Shown here: positions 22,154-35,022 of the stretch, in pieces
Layout: every line of letters begins with the position of its first letter
How positions within the stretch are numbered: the first letter of the stretch is position 1
Origin: Ceratodon purpureus
Lineage: Eukaryota; Streptophyta; Bryopsida; Pseudoditrichales; Ditrichaceae
DNA length: 64,000 nt
Reading direction: 5' to 3'
NCBI GenBank assembly: GCA_014871385.1
Contig: CM026426.1
Coordinates: 69,308,674 to 69,372,673, forward strand
Position numbers and translations under genes: made by a program
The notes under the pieces: model-generated
What the model saw: only the letters and a program-made list of their open reading frames with translations
The model's database searches: none
What the model was told of the DNA's origin: nothing

Positions 22154-25100
22154 GGTGCAACCGTTTTTGTTCTTCCGTTGGTTTCAGGAGACATTCGTTC
22201 CTTGGTTTTGTTTCAGCTGACATTGGAGATTCACAGCTCCTTCATTCCCATTGGACATTGGATGGTTGTTCACTGAACGTTCCCAATGGAGCCATGCTTT
22301 TCATTTGAGTCACTTGGACATATATGTGGCCGTTTTAGTTCATTTTGTAAACGGTGGTGGATGATAGTCTAGAAAGAAGACTCATGTTTGACTGCTGGAA
22401 AGATGTACAGCCTTGTTTCTACAGTATTGCAATAATAGTGTACATATAGTGTATTTAGAGGAAAATACAGTAGATTTGAGGATTTTTTTTTTACTTTTTT
22501 TCTTTTATGCCTCCATACTAACTTTTCAACTGTTGTGGATTGCATTACATTTGAGTCATATCAATGAGACCCATTGTACAAAAAACACCCTAAACAGTAC
22601 ACTGTTTTCATGACTAATCTTAAAATTCCTCTAAATCTTTTTGTAATTTTGCACATATATGTTTTTGATTTATCTTGGAAATGTTAACATTGGACATAGC
22701 TGAACCGCTCTTTTACTAAATTTAGAAATGTGTTCCAAAATTTATGGGGTTCCAAACTTACACCCCCTGGAAAAATACGCAAAACTGCAATCTTACTGTC
22801 CTCCATATACAGATTATACACTTCAACTTCCCACGGTTGGATTGGGTTCATGTTTTGCCCATAGTATTCTACTACCCTTGGCTATAGTATTATATGGTTA
22901 GATATACAACAGTACAAACCTATTTTTGTAAATTCCAAGAATAGCGCAGAAAACAAGAAAAATCAGAGTTGCTGGAAGAAAACCCTGTGCACTAAAGGGT
23001 TAACTAACACAGGATTACTCTAAAGACGACCAAAATCAAATTGCTACAGGGCTAACAGCAATTACGGAAGCAAAAACAGGCATATAATCCAAGAAAGTGA
23101 AAAGTAGGGTTTTTGTCGTGTAGTGCTGGGGCACATGCCGGAGTCCAAAAATCTCTCAGATTACCATTGACGTATGTTTTCAAGACTACCACTTAGGCGG
23201 CATAGTCCGATTCGCTTGATTGTAATCCGGTTCGATATGACTATCAACCATTTAGTAGTTATGACTTATCCATATTGACGTACACTTCGAAGGTCATAAG
23301 TTTTGAGACCGGTCCGCATTGACTTTGTTTCAAGTCATTTACGTCGTCCCTAAAGCTTAAGCTTTTACTAGCATTGGTTGAAGATACTACACATATGTTC
23401 ACTCAATTTACAAACCATGTAACTTTCTGTTTCCACTTAGAAAAATTGAAGACAAGAACATCGAATGCGGTTGAAGGTACAATGAATGTTAGGTCTAGTT
23501 AAAGAAGAAGAAAAAAAACACATAAATTGAAGTACTAATGTGATTTCAAGAAGTTATGCAAAGTATGAGATGAATATAAACAAGCCAATTTATAATGAAT
23601 GAAGCAATTCATGTATCAAACTTTAGATTATTACTATGATGAATGTATCCAAAAGTTGGTGGAAGAAATCAATTGTAGTTCCTATGATTTTGTAAGAGAG
23701 TTTATAGATGAAAAGTAACTATAGGATGCCAAGGCATTGTTAAGAGGTGCTAAGGAGGAGTAGATTAAGATGAAGCAAAATAACCATGAACAAACGCTTT
23801 ATATGCAGGCAATTGATGCCGGTACAAGGTTTTAGGTAAGACAAGAAAATGACATGTTTGATGGAGGCCAAGACCACAAAACCTTGGTGTCTTCACAAAG
23901 CTGATCATATTGTAGTCAACAAACAATAAGGCTATTGGAACAATAAGCTTCATGATTGCAATATCAATCGCACGGAGCGTTGAACTCCAATGTTTCAACA
24001 CCAGTAATATAGACAAGGTCTAAATGTAGACAAATTTGTAGCTTTAGATGACTTTTATTTGAATCAAGCGTAATTTCTATATATAGTTATCTAAAAGAAT
24101 TTGTACATAATTCATGTATCAAAAACAAATTTTTAACAATATTATGACAAAAAGATTTGTTGGCATGTTTCAATGTTCTAATGAATATGTTATTGAGTTG
24201 ATAAAATTATTTGATTTAATTTTTATAAAGATTTACAAACATTGTAAAGAGCAACAACACTTTTTGGCTATTCCTTTCCTTTCTGTTCCAGTGTTAGATC
24301 CAGGTTCTTCATTATTTAGGCATTATTTTCTTTTGTCCAAATCTTTTTTGCCCAAGTCTAGCCTGCATGCTTTGTTATCTACCCCACATCTTTTTCATCA
24401 TTTCCATGCTCCTCTCATTTGCTGGTTCTTCAATCTAACCTCCGACCATATCCTTTGACTGCAGCCGTGCAAAAAAATGAACTTATATGTAAAGATAAAA
24501 ATATAGGGGGAAATCATAGCAATGAAGGGATAAGTGAAAGAACTGTGGTAATAACCACAAATATTGAGGTCTATGCATCTTTTCCCACGCTTAAGGAGGT
24601 AGATGGCCCCAATTGGTAATCACCTGCCTAGATTTTATTAGCCGTGTCAGGGAGCGTTGCCATGCGTCTACTCAAATGAGTCCAACAAATTCCAAATGCG
24701 GACTACTTTTATGGCCTTTGAAGTGCATTAGTACTTGGGCTTCTACAGCTTGGCATTCAATAGCGCATGCTAAAGAGATTTACATCTCCATCAACTGTTT
24801 TTTTGCTAATTATTTTATATATACTAAAAGTGATATTTATTGATACAAAGGCTTACATCATTTTGAGAAGCTTCAAGTTGACTTCTTCTTGTTAGAAAGT
24901 ATTTAAGCTATAAAGAAAATGACCATCGAAGAGCTTCATCACTTTGATGAGGTTATTTTGATTTTTGAATATATCAAGTTGGAGGGTTTTTTTTAGTCTT
25001 AAGATGAAGAGCTTCAACTAGAGCTTGAACTTAAATTTTCTTTATTTCAACTACCAATTTGCATTATTTTGTTGCCTAGTCTTACACCATTGCATGAGCG

Positions 25101-28100
25101 TATATACGAAAAAGCCGTGCCTTTTGGACCGCCAAAACAACCTTGTGTGGACAAGCAAAAGATGAAAACCTTCAAAAATATGCTTGCGCATTAATGATTT
25201 TGTTGGATGTGTTCAAATAAATAGTTGAGATGTGACATTACTTGAAAGTCTTGAAGGCTTTAATGATGATCTATAATCTTGTTGTCTTAGGCTTACCAGT
25301 AGAAGTTGTCACCAGCAACCTTGGTTAAAAGGGCCTTTTAATCCATGAATAAAAGAAAATTGTACAAATTATGATGCATGTACACTTCAATGCATCTTCA
25401 AACTCTTGCAAATGGAGTAATGTATCTCTTGAAATCCTTTTCAACCACTATTAGAAACATGTTAGATTTGATGTAATTTATTTTTTGGGACTTCAACTTT
25501 AATCTTGTGTATTTAAATTTTGGTAAAGGAAAGGTAGAAATAGTTAACCATTTTGATAGATTGTTTACGCCTTTTGGCTAAAATAAGGAATAGATAAGGC
25601 TAAACATAAACTAAAGTGAGTACCCAAAGGCAAGTTGAAGCCCATGTAGCAAAGGTATGGGCTGCAGTTGAGTTTTGAAGTAGGCAAAGGAATTGGATTC
25701 TTCTCTCTTGTTTTCCATAGTTTGTTTTGAGGAGTTCAGTATGTTGAGGAGGAATATCTTAATATGTATTGCACAAATTACTACGAGATGTGTTTAATCT
25801 AATGAATTTAATTTAATTTCGGGTTGAATCTAATGAATTTAATTTAATTCGTCAAATGCTTACTGTATTTTAGATTGATTCCCGCAATACTAAGTTGTGT
25901 ATGAGATTCAATCTAAAATACAGTAAGCATTCCGGCAATACTAAGGTGTGTATGAGATTCAATGGGGAGAAGGTGCTCCTTTTGTAATCATACCCACTTA
26001 CATTAGTCCACAAAGAGTATGGGTTAAGACGTAGCAAGACTCTGGGTGAGGTTTTTCAAATGTGTTGTATACAGATTTTTGGAGTCCAATTAAGCATAGA
26101 AGATGAAGTTTAATGGAATTGTGTCAAACTAAAAAAAGTTGAGAAATCAAGCCTTCTTCCACTTCCAACAAATTTTGTGTTAAATTAAGTATTAATGCAA
26201 AAGATATAGACAAAAAAACATTGTAAAGGTCTATGTGTCAAACTGCGTTTCTAACAGTTTTTCAAAGCTCATTTGTGCTTAGAGGATCAACTTTTTTGGA
26301 ATTGTTTTGGTCTAAGAAAATCTTAGGAATCAAGTAATCTTCCATCTCCAACAAATTTTATGTCATTTGAAAACTTTATGCAAAAGCTATGTATGTTATA
26401 AAAATAAAGACCAACTAGGTGCTTCACCTCAAAGTTCACATATCCCACATGGATTGTTGGATACAACTCCACTCCACTTATATAAAGTACAAAGCATTCT
26501 AAGTACTACTCATTGAAAATCTCACATGCTAACTTGATGAAGAGACTTGGTCTTCTTAACAATATGGAAATTATAGTTCTAAGGAGAAAATTGTCGAAAT
26601 GATCAAAAAAATCATTTTAAGGTGTTGAATGCAGTTTTTTCACTTTAATTAATTATTCGACAAAGAAGTGTCGAACCGGCCCCTAACCTACGGTATTAGA
26701 AAATCTTAAATTTGTAACATTGTGTGATTCGCAATTGTTATCTATATATTTGCTTTTAGTAATGCAACAAAATAATATTTGCTTAGAAATAGGACCTACA
26801 ACAAACTTAGAGAGTTACTTTACCATGGCCATTAGTTGTAATTGAGAATTGAAATCTACACTAGATTATAATAAATCATTACGAAGAAACCCATAATTCT
26901 TGTATTGTGCTACAAATGTTGATTCAACTATAGACTATGCTATAGGAAAGTCGTAACAAGAGAAGATGAGAAGTCTTCCTATTTGAATGCACATATAGAA
27001 GCTTTTATTTCTACCTTAATCACTAAAGGATAATGTAAGTATTAGAGATAGAAGTCTATGGAGGATCTTCCGCAAGGTTAGTTTCTTAGAAATAATTGTA
27101 TGAAAGTATCCTTGTAGAGCCTTGTAGAGCCTTGCATCCTTCCTATGTATAATATCCTTGAAACTACATCCCTACAAACAAGAGAGAATGTAAATGCAGT
27201 AGAAATAAGTAATCTATTTAGTTTGATTCCGGTGATTAAAAATATGAACTTCTAACTTCTTTACATGTGCATTGTATTAGGTGTTCATGATGCTTGCAAA
27301 GTCTTTTTCAGAATCTAATATTGCTAAACAATTAATAAATCCACCTCTAATGAAGTTACTATCAAGTAGATTATGATATGGTAGTCAAGTAGCATGGTCC
27401 TTATCTATCCATTCATTGATTTTCCGCCTAAAGCATCAAGGACAATTTCTTTGTTACAATCACAATCTTTATTACATTCCACTTATCACATCTTGCAATG
27501 ACAAATAAAGCATTTGGAACAACAGTGCCCAATTGGGTGGAGGACAAAGTAGAGCAATTCATTTGGGCAAGTGCTAAGATCAAGATATAGTTGGAAGGAT
27601 AAAAATTTGGAAGCCACTTTAAAGCAAAGACGAAGTAAATAAAATTTATCTCATGCTTTTGTTCCATTATCAACAAGATAGATGGTATGACTCACTATAT
27701 TACATTAATTGGTGCTTCATATTTATCTGCTTGTATATAACTATTATGTATCATAGAATTTGTAAGTGGAGATGATGGTAGTATTAGCTCGTTATTTTTG
27801 GCCTATACTTGATTACTAGCACTTTCCAAGTCAAAAGACACCAATATATCTTTGTTAAATTGATGCTAATGGGATTTTAACTTAAATGAAGTGGAAGAAG
27901 AAAAATTAAACATGAATTTTTGAGAACCCGCTTTTGCTCTCAACTGGTCTTTTAATTGAAATGTTCTATTTTGAAACTTTGTCTTAAATTCTTTATATAG
28001 ACTCAATGTAACAAAAATTGTGTTTTATAGTCTTTAGTTTGATGAAGAGAGTTGTAGAGAGAATGATTGAGGTTTTTCTTTGAAATTTGAGTGATCAATA

Positions 28101-29613
28101 TTGTTACACATGCACAATTCATCAAGATTGGATAATCCAAAGTAAGGAACTTAAGAAATAAAAAAGCCAAAGAGAAACAATAAAGGAGAATTTAATTTAA
28201 CTAATTGAAAGTATTATAAAAAAATTAGAATCCTTGGGTTAATGAGTCAAAAGCCAGAAAGAAAATTATTGACATAGAAAATTCCATACTTAATATATTT
28301 TTAAGGATTTAGAAATGAATTGAGTTATCCTTAATTTAATGGGCAGCTATTTGTAGACTATTTAAAGGGATTATTTCTTTAACTCCTACAACATGTCAAT
28401 TTAAGATAAGGCAAAATGTAAGCTCTTTGGCATAATGATTTGGTATCTATTGATGTCTGTATATGGTCCTGGATTGCAGATAAACGTGTGAACATAAATG
28501 TTGCTTAACAGTATCCTCTTTCATGCCGGAACTATCATTAGGGTTAGAGTTGGAGATATCAATATGTGCTTGTTGTAAGATAGGCTCAGTGATTGCTTGT
28601 AATAAAAGAAGGACGTGTTAGCTAAGGTCAAAGTTGAAGTTCAAAAGACACAAAAGCCATTTCAATTTCTTTTGTGTTTTTTGATTTGCCTTGCTATCAT
28701 CTCTCTTAGTATTTTCTTTGAATTAAAGTCATCTTTTCATTTATGATATGTTTATTAGTAGCATAAAACCCTTTAATTTTTTATGAAAGAAATGTCTCAC
28801 TGCTTGTGTAGAGGAGGGAGAATTAAAGCATTCCTACTACTAAATTCTATCTATAACCTAGGTGGCGTGTCTTGCTCATTACAACACCTTTTCAACTAAC
28901 AAACACTCTATTGTCAATCCTTGCAGGTACAATTTTGAGGATTAAAAATTGGAATTGATCTCAATAGAAAATAAAATCTCAATAGAAAGTACACTTCAAT
29001 GTGGTTGTTTTGATAACAAACACAAAGTTTGGCATCACATGTTGTGCACATAATCACCAAAATATAATTGAGGAACATGAATGAGAGCATATTTTCAAAT
29101 GCGTCGATTACACAAACTACTTGTATTTGGAAGTTGAGCTTAACGTCATTGGAATCTCTCAAGTTTCCAAAGGCTTTCAAATAGAGGCATCAATTTAGTC
29201 TATCTATTATCATGATAAGTCGTCAATCTTAAGCTCCAGTTTCCGAGCTCGGCATTAATTCAAGTAATTCATAAGCAACGAAGGTCCCTTTATTAGCAAT
29301 TTAAAACATTGAAGCATGACAAAGTTTACGGGGCTTACAGGCATCTAAATGCAATTAAGTTAGCGCTTCTAAGAACTTGAAGCTAGACGAATGCATTGGC
29401 ATGCTTTGTGGAGATTCGAAGCTCAAAGGTGATTTGTCTGATCATAGATTTTTGTAAGAAAATGACTCTTTTCAAAAGTAGTTTCTCATTGAACTAATAC
29501 CTCATCTTGTGTTTATATAGCCTCATCTTGGAATGTCTGCTTATCCATATTGGACAGGCCCTGTTTAAAACAAAATGATTTGAGCAAGTGAAGGTGCTCT
29601 AAGTGCCACTGAA
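22154..29613. other. AT-rich region without a supported gene
   Basis: Open frames here are short, scattered over all six frames and carry no motif I recognise. Plus-strand stretches near 24114-24458 and 24850-25192 have slightly longer runs of plausible protein (e.g. LPSLTPLHERIYEKAVPFGP) and could be worn-out transposon coding sequence. A structured repeat lies at 25855-25964. A short direct repeat TTGTAGAGCC occurs near 27113-27131. Confidence 0.55.
25855..25964. repeat. Perfect 24-bp hairpin with overlapping direct repeats
   Basis: Arms 25855-25878 and 25908-25931 are perfect inverted copies (start AATGCTTACTGTATTTTAGA). The loop half (25881-25912, GCAATACTAAGTTGTGTATG) is repeated directly at 25932-25964 with one or two changes. 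Upstream, CTAATGAATTTAATTTAATT is also duplicated. It could be a foldback transposon footprint or a template-switch product. Confidence 0.7.
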
Positions 29614-29856
29614 ATGGCACAGTCAAGCAATCATCATCCAGAGGAGGATCTTGTTCCCATCCAAAATTTTATGAGAAGGTTTTCTCATGTTGAACCTGGG
29701 CAAGAGGAGTCGACTAGGTTATCCCGGGATGAAGGTGAAGTTACAATTGCTGCAGCGGCCACTGTCATGCAACCGACCACATCACAACGCAGTAATGGAC
29801 TTTCTGTACCCACTCTTTTTTGCCGTGATATTGTCTCAGGAATTTCTCGAACTTAG
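29614..29856 (+). CDS. Hypothetical 80-aa ORF, weak
   Basis: ATG at 29614 opens 80 codons of polar sequence (MAQSSNHHPEEDLVPIQNFM) with GC content above its surroundings. There is no domain I recognise. It could be the first exon of a gene whose second exon is the frame at 30058, about 200 bp on, but I could not find convincing splice sites joining them. Confidence 0.25.
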   Translation: MAQSSNHHPEEDLVPIQNFMRRFSHVEPGQEESTRLSRDEGEVTIAAAATVMQPTTSQRSNGLSVPTLFCRDIVSGISRT

Positions 29857-30057
29857 ATAACGCAGTCACCTCCTTTTCCAGAATCTACTACGTGCAAATT
29901 GTGCAGGGCTACGATCTGTAGAACTCTCATAACCTTTTAGCATATCGGCCGTATTTCCAATTCTTTGTAAATGATGTGAACATGTGCAGTTAATATAAAC
30001 ATGCCCAATACTTGTTTAAATTCTTTTGACCAATATATGCTGACGTAAATAATTGGC

Positions 30058-30357
30058 ATGGAAGGGGCAGTTATGGCGTGGCTGATGAGTGCTTTTCAAA
30101 GCGGACCTACACCGCCACCATTGCGTGAACCTGAAAGATATGACATCATAGTTTTGTCCATTTCGGATGTTAAGAAATGGTTGACCAGCCACCCAAAAGC
30201 AAGCATTACAATTGTGGCGTTTATGTTGGCCACTGTGATTGACAGAATGCCCTTCTATGATGGCTTCCACAGAACTCTTTGTCGGTGCATTGAAGATGAA
30301 ACTTGTTACCTTGCTTTTGTACTGAAACGTGTGAAATTCTTGGTGCTTTGTGTCTAG
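30058..30357 (+). CDS. Hypothetical 99-aa ORF, weak
   Basis: The frame starts MEGAVMAWLMSAFQSGPTPP and contains one hydrophobic stretch (ASITIVAFMLATVID). No family is recognised. The same DNA is open on the other strand over nearly the whole length, so coding is not certain. Confidence 0.25.
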   Translation: MEGAVMAWLMSAFQSGPTPPPLREPERYDIIVLSISDVKKWLTSHPKASITIVAFMLATVIDRMPFYDGFHRTLCRCIEDETCYLAFVLKRVKFLVLCV

Positions 30358-30372
30358 AAGTTTGAAGGGCAC

Positions 30373-32892
30373 ACCTTATACAAGCGGTTCAAGATGACCT
30401 CTAACTTAGTCATTGTCCTCCAGCTGTTGGTTTCATATTGAATTTGCACATCAATGGAAGTTTTAAATAGCAATTAGACTATTAATATTTTTCCCTACAA
30501 CCGTTTTCCGAAGCAAGGGAGCACATTTTTGAGTCAAATTCATTGAGTTGATAATGAACCGTTTCTGTTTAAAACCATGAAAGATGTATCCACATTCTAT
30601 CATTCACTTCACTTGTGCTTTTGTGAATCTTAATTTTTTATACTAATCTCATAAAGCATAACTTGATACGTGATTTTCATAGAAAGAATAAGAGCCCTTA
30701 CCCCTTAAATGCCCTTGATGATTTCAAACCAAAAATTACTTTTCAACACTTCTTTGAAAGCAATTTATTCTTAAAAAATTTACAACATTCTTTGGAAAAT
30801 TCAACCATAGGATCTTATAGCCAACTTATTGAAGTGATTGCAAGATTATGATACTTAAATTTCAAAAAAAAGAAATCTTTTAAATCCTTAAAAAATCAAA
30901 ATATTCTCTTGAATGGAATTAAAAAAGAAATGAATTTACAATTTAAAATTGGGCAATTTCATTTTATTACGAAGTAATTCAAAAATAAAAACCTAAATTT
31001 CATCTCTTAACCTCTAAATTTCTAAGAGGCTCAAAACGGCCATTTGCGATTATGCTCAGGCCACTGTGGGTGCGTTCTATTTTTTGATTTTTTGAGACTT
31101 TTTTGGTTGGTAGATGTGGACGGTAGCTTTCGATAGAGCCAAAAAAATCGACATTTGGACTCATGGTTCATGAGTAAGAGCGTTTTAAAGATTTTAGCCG
31201 AACTTCAGGCAAACTCTCAGCCACTGCGAATGCAGCAAATTCTGCCCAAAACTGCGCAAAACTGCCCAAAATTGCCCTCAGAACTTTACGGTTTAAAACA
31301 AAATGAATTAGAAAGTATATAATAAAAGGAAAAACTAAATTGCTAAATTTGTTCACATAAAATTGGATAATGATGATTGCAATGTTGAAAATGATGTAAA
31401 AATTAACCAATTTTTTTGCTATTTTCAATTTTGAAAATTTGTAAAAAATTTGATTCAAAATGCATTCTCAAATTATTATAGGACCTCCAAGGCACGTTTA
31501 CGGTCTCGACATTGGCAATTAAATTACGGAGATCCCTAATGAAAAGACGCATTGAGCATTTCTCTGGCTTGCTTAATCCTTCCCGTACAATGCTCTAGAA
31601 TCGGTTCCTCCATGGGCTTAGGTCGGTTTGGCTCCAGATTCAACCGCCGAATGATCGGCAGCAAAGGTATCCTTGTTCGCAAGATGGCAGCGCCTCTTGT
31701 GAAGTAAACTTAGACCGAGAGCTAAGGCATGAGAGCTCTTAGTTGCCATCAAACACTAGTAGAATCAGTGTATTTCTCTAGATAATGTTTTCACGCAAAT
31801 GGCAGTGGTGATGGACCTCTCCAGCAAAATGGAAAGCTGGTCGTGAGTGGGGCCCTTGGAGGATTATGCCCGCTACGGACACAATAGCAAGACGTTGTTC
31901 TCGCTTACTACTTCGATAAGTTTTGTTGATTTCCCCCCACATTGGAGTTACTCCTGCCCGCACACAGTCGGGATCTTGGTCAAAGGTCGAGACGAGATCT
32001 TGCAGATCTTAGAAGATGACCTCGTTCTATCAACCGCGGCCGCACGATAGATTGTCGAATAACCACTAGATACCTCTGCTTCCGTGCGTCCAATTGCTGC
32101 TGTCATCACCGTTCGATATTTGTATTTGCACTCGGTGGATTTTTTTGCTACATTCACTCGATGTTTTCCACTTGGAGCACACGGCTTTTACAATACCGTA
32201 TGAGCTGAAGCTTTACAACCGCTAGATGTAACATCTCCCGTTCGTTAGATTGATTCTGCCTTGACTGTTTGATGCTTGTAATCCTAACCGTTGTATCTTT
32301 TTAGAGGGTATCCGTGTACTGGAATCTCCGTCGAACAATTGTGTCGATGTCAGCCTTCCGATTCCGCGGATTGCATGGGTCAGTTTTGGATTCCGAAATG
32401 CATTTCGAAACATTCGCGGAGAAAACGGAACTAGGAGTATATTGCGGCGTCCGAGTTTGTCGCTCGGTGCCCACTGATCTATCGACACGTGGTCGTTGTA
32501 TGCAGTACCTAATTACAACATTATCGGTTTATCCGATTCGAACGTTACGATATTCCGCGAATTTGGTTTTTTCGGTCTCTATGTTTTGTGGATAGTATTA
32601 GTTGTGCGATCCGGCGGGAGGTGTGGTTGATATGCTCTGGTAAGCACACAATATGGTATTCGAAGAGAGTGTGTGATTTCATCGAAACGATAGTGATTAC
32701 AAACGACAGCCAAGAATGAGACTCAGTGTGATGCCATACGCTAGTTCAAGTAGACCTTTATTCTGCACATGCAATGGAGATCGAACATTCAGTCTACACA
32801 CCCCCGCTCCAAAGCCGAGAGTATCTGCGGGGAATAAGCGATTGCTCATCTCCACTTGCTGTAGATGTGGTAGCCCCCTTCTACTTCTAATG
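30373..32892. other. No supported gene
   Basis: AT-rich to about 31.5 kb, then GC-richer sequence up to 32.9 kb. Short frames exist on both strands without recognisable motifs. A minor run of CTGCCCAAAACTGCGCAAAA-like repeats lies near 31235-31275. The change in composition near 31.5 kb may mark the edge of the repeat-derived block that follows. Confidence 0.45.
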
Positions 32893-32906
32893 TCAATCAG
32901 ACAACC

Positions 32907-33523
32907 TCATTGCCCCTTCATACAATCTGGACACGGTGAACTGGACAAGCAAGTCAACGCAATCAATGGTAACGGAACAAGACTGGTCAATGCAATTTCC
33001 AAAAGGTAGTCGGTGTTCCACATAACCCACGTCGCGTTCTCGCTGCCTAATTCCAGTGCGTCCTCGAGCACCCGCACATGTCCTTGCTTTCCTGCGTACA
33101 TCAGAGCAACGCCCTGTAGGAATACGTCTTGGACAAGCACCCACTGCATGCCAAGTTCGCATGGCCTGTCACGAGGGAGTTTGGATTTTTGAATCTTATA
33201 GTGTGCTCCCGCTCGCCCTCTTGCCACAGCTCTTCTGTGGTGTTTTGGATGCAGAATCCAAACGTCTTTGTGCATCCTCACTGGTCCCGCACGAAGTTAG
33301 ACGAGTAAGTTTCGCAAATTACTTGAATCGGATGATACAGACAATGACTGTCAAGCCACACCGACTCTGTAGACAATGTGTACGATATGGATATCACATT
33401 TTCACTGGGGCAATCAGATGCTATGCGACTCTCTATAATTGCTGTGTCCGCTCGCAGAAGTGTATACAAACGTTTAACTGCACCGTCATTCGCATATATC
33501 AACTGTTTCTTGGTTGAACTCAA
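32907..33523 (-). pseudogene. Fragment of an unknown repeat-type protein
   Basis: Two minus-strand frames (33523-33278 and 33281-32907) may be exons of one gene. The second has a convincing protein-like stretch (MQWVLVQDVFLQGVALMYAG, then WVMWNTDYLLEIALT). I do not recognise a domain. It lies downstream of, and on the same strand as, the coiled-coil ORF and the broken gene at 35-36.3 kb, so all may belong to one element. Confidence 0.35.
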
Positions 33524-33915
33524 TTACATGCAGTGATACGACATGGATAGAGTCAACATTACCTGCCCACTCCTAGGGGCCAAGTTCTGTGTTGGATCGC
33601 TTTCAGCGAGACGCCTCGGTCGTCTCTTCTGCCACAACATCTTTTGCGACAGATCTGTCACCGCCTACTCCACTTCCCATTCATCGTCCACGCCATGTCC
33701 AGTTGAGTCAGCCACATTCACGTTGCTTCCTTTTTGTCGCCTCTTCCTCATGTTCCCCACTCCGGCACCTCCGGTATTTGCTACTCTCGCGTTTGCAACT
33801 CCACCTGTGGACCCTGTCCAAACACATCGCCACTTCCTTAGCAAGGATCAGAACAATACTCCACGGATGTTCATTTAGTTCGAAATATCGTGAGAGTGCA
33901 ATTCGGTTTAGCGTA

Positions 33916-34575
33916 TCAATTACCGCCTGGAATGTTTTCTCCGAGGCTTTGCTCCATCTGCGCCGTGTCATCTGAAGATCCTAGCGTCGGCGGGGTGCGT
34001 ACGACTTCGTCAGTATACTCTAGGTCCATTCCACCTGCTGCAATTCCGACTACTGGTACGGAAAACTCCAGCATCTCCGATGTGGGGACATTCCCCACGG
34101 TATACGGCGTCAGAGTCTGCAGTAGGCTGAGTATGGTCGGGTGGCCTGTACACGACTTTGGCGATTTCTCATTGGAATCCGAAGAAGGGAGAATGTTGGT
34201 GTCATTGAGTGTGGTCAACGAGTTCGGGGTTTTCTCTTTCACGCAGAGTTCCTGAATAGCCACCGTTAACGCTTCTATCTGACGCTTCATTGCGCTGCAT
34301 TCCGCCACTTTGCTCGAGACTGTCTGTCGAGTGAGTTCACCCTTTGTCACCAACTCTGCAATTTTTATTTTTATTTTTTTTGTGTCGTACATATCGACTA
34401 CAGCGGCGGTCAGCTCCCTCCTCAGAGCCGCGACAATTTCAGATATTGTATCATTGTCTCCAGAACCAGAGCTGTGGTTAACGCTCGCCACTGAAGTCGG
34501 TGGTGTTCCCATCCTTTCAGCCACCAGGGAGGACGCTAGAGAGTTGGCATCATACACACCGTCGTTGCCATGCAC
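33916..34575 (-). CDS. Hypothetical 219-aa protein with a coiled coil
   Basis: An intact minus-strand frame, Ser/Thr-rich at both ends. Residues about 45-115 are likely helical (IVAALRRELTAAVVDMYDTK, KVAECSAMKRQIEALTVAIQ) and look like a coiled coil. No enzyme motif is visible. It may be an exon of a larger gene reaching from 36.3 kb. GC content is well above the AT-rich flanks. Confidence 0.4.
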   Translation of the reverse strand: MHGNDGVYDANSLASSLVAERMGTPPTSVASVNHSSGSGDNDTISEIVAALRRELTAAVVDMYDTKKIKIKIAELVTKGELTRQTVSSKVAECSAMKRQIEALTVAIQELCVKEKTPNSLTTLNDTNILPSSDSNEKSPKSCTGHPTILSLLQTLTPYTVGNVPTSEMLEFSVPVVGIAAGGMDLEYTDEVVRTPPTLGSSDDTAQMEQSLGENIPGGN

Positions 34576-35022
34576 GTCGAGTGATGCACCGAGAGAGGAT
34601 TCACCTTGCGAGCAATCAATATGGTAGGTATCCTGCGAAGCTCATTTGCAACACCGTTCAGGAAAAGAACATTCAGGTGAGAAAGGAAACTACCATAATT
34701 GCAGCGGGATGTTAAGAAACATACTATGCATGTACGTCCCACTTAATCAAGCCTCGCAACACCAAGTCACGCATTAACTACTGGAGTGGGCACGTAAACT
34801 GCACCTTCGACTTCATACATCTATCTTACTGATCTCGTTGTCCCGGTCGTCCTGGTCCATTATTCCCTCCACAACATTTACACGGTGGGGCGCATTCCTT
34901 CGCGGGGCCCCACCGCGTCGTTGGTGTCGGACGGTAGACATCCTCTCACTCTCTAGTATAGATGCATCAGAGGACCATTGAGCGACAAAAGTAGAATACC
35001 GTTTTATCGAGCTCTGGGAATG

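Noticed and set aside
33543-33975. Overlapping plus-strand frames of 111 and 128 aa
   Set aside because: They oppose minus-strand frames with better protein character and have no recognisable motif.
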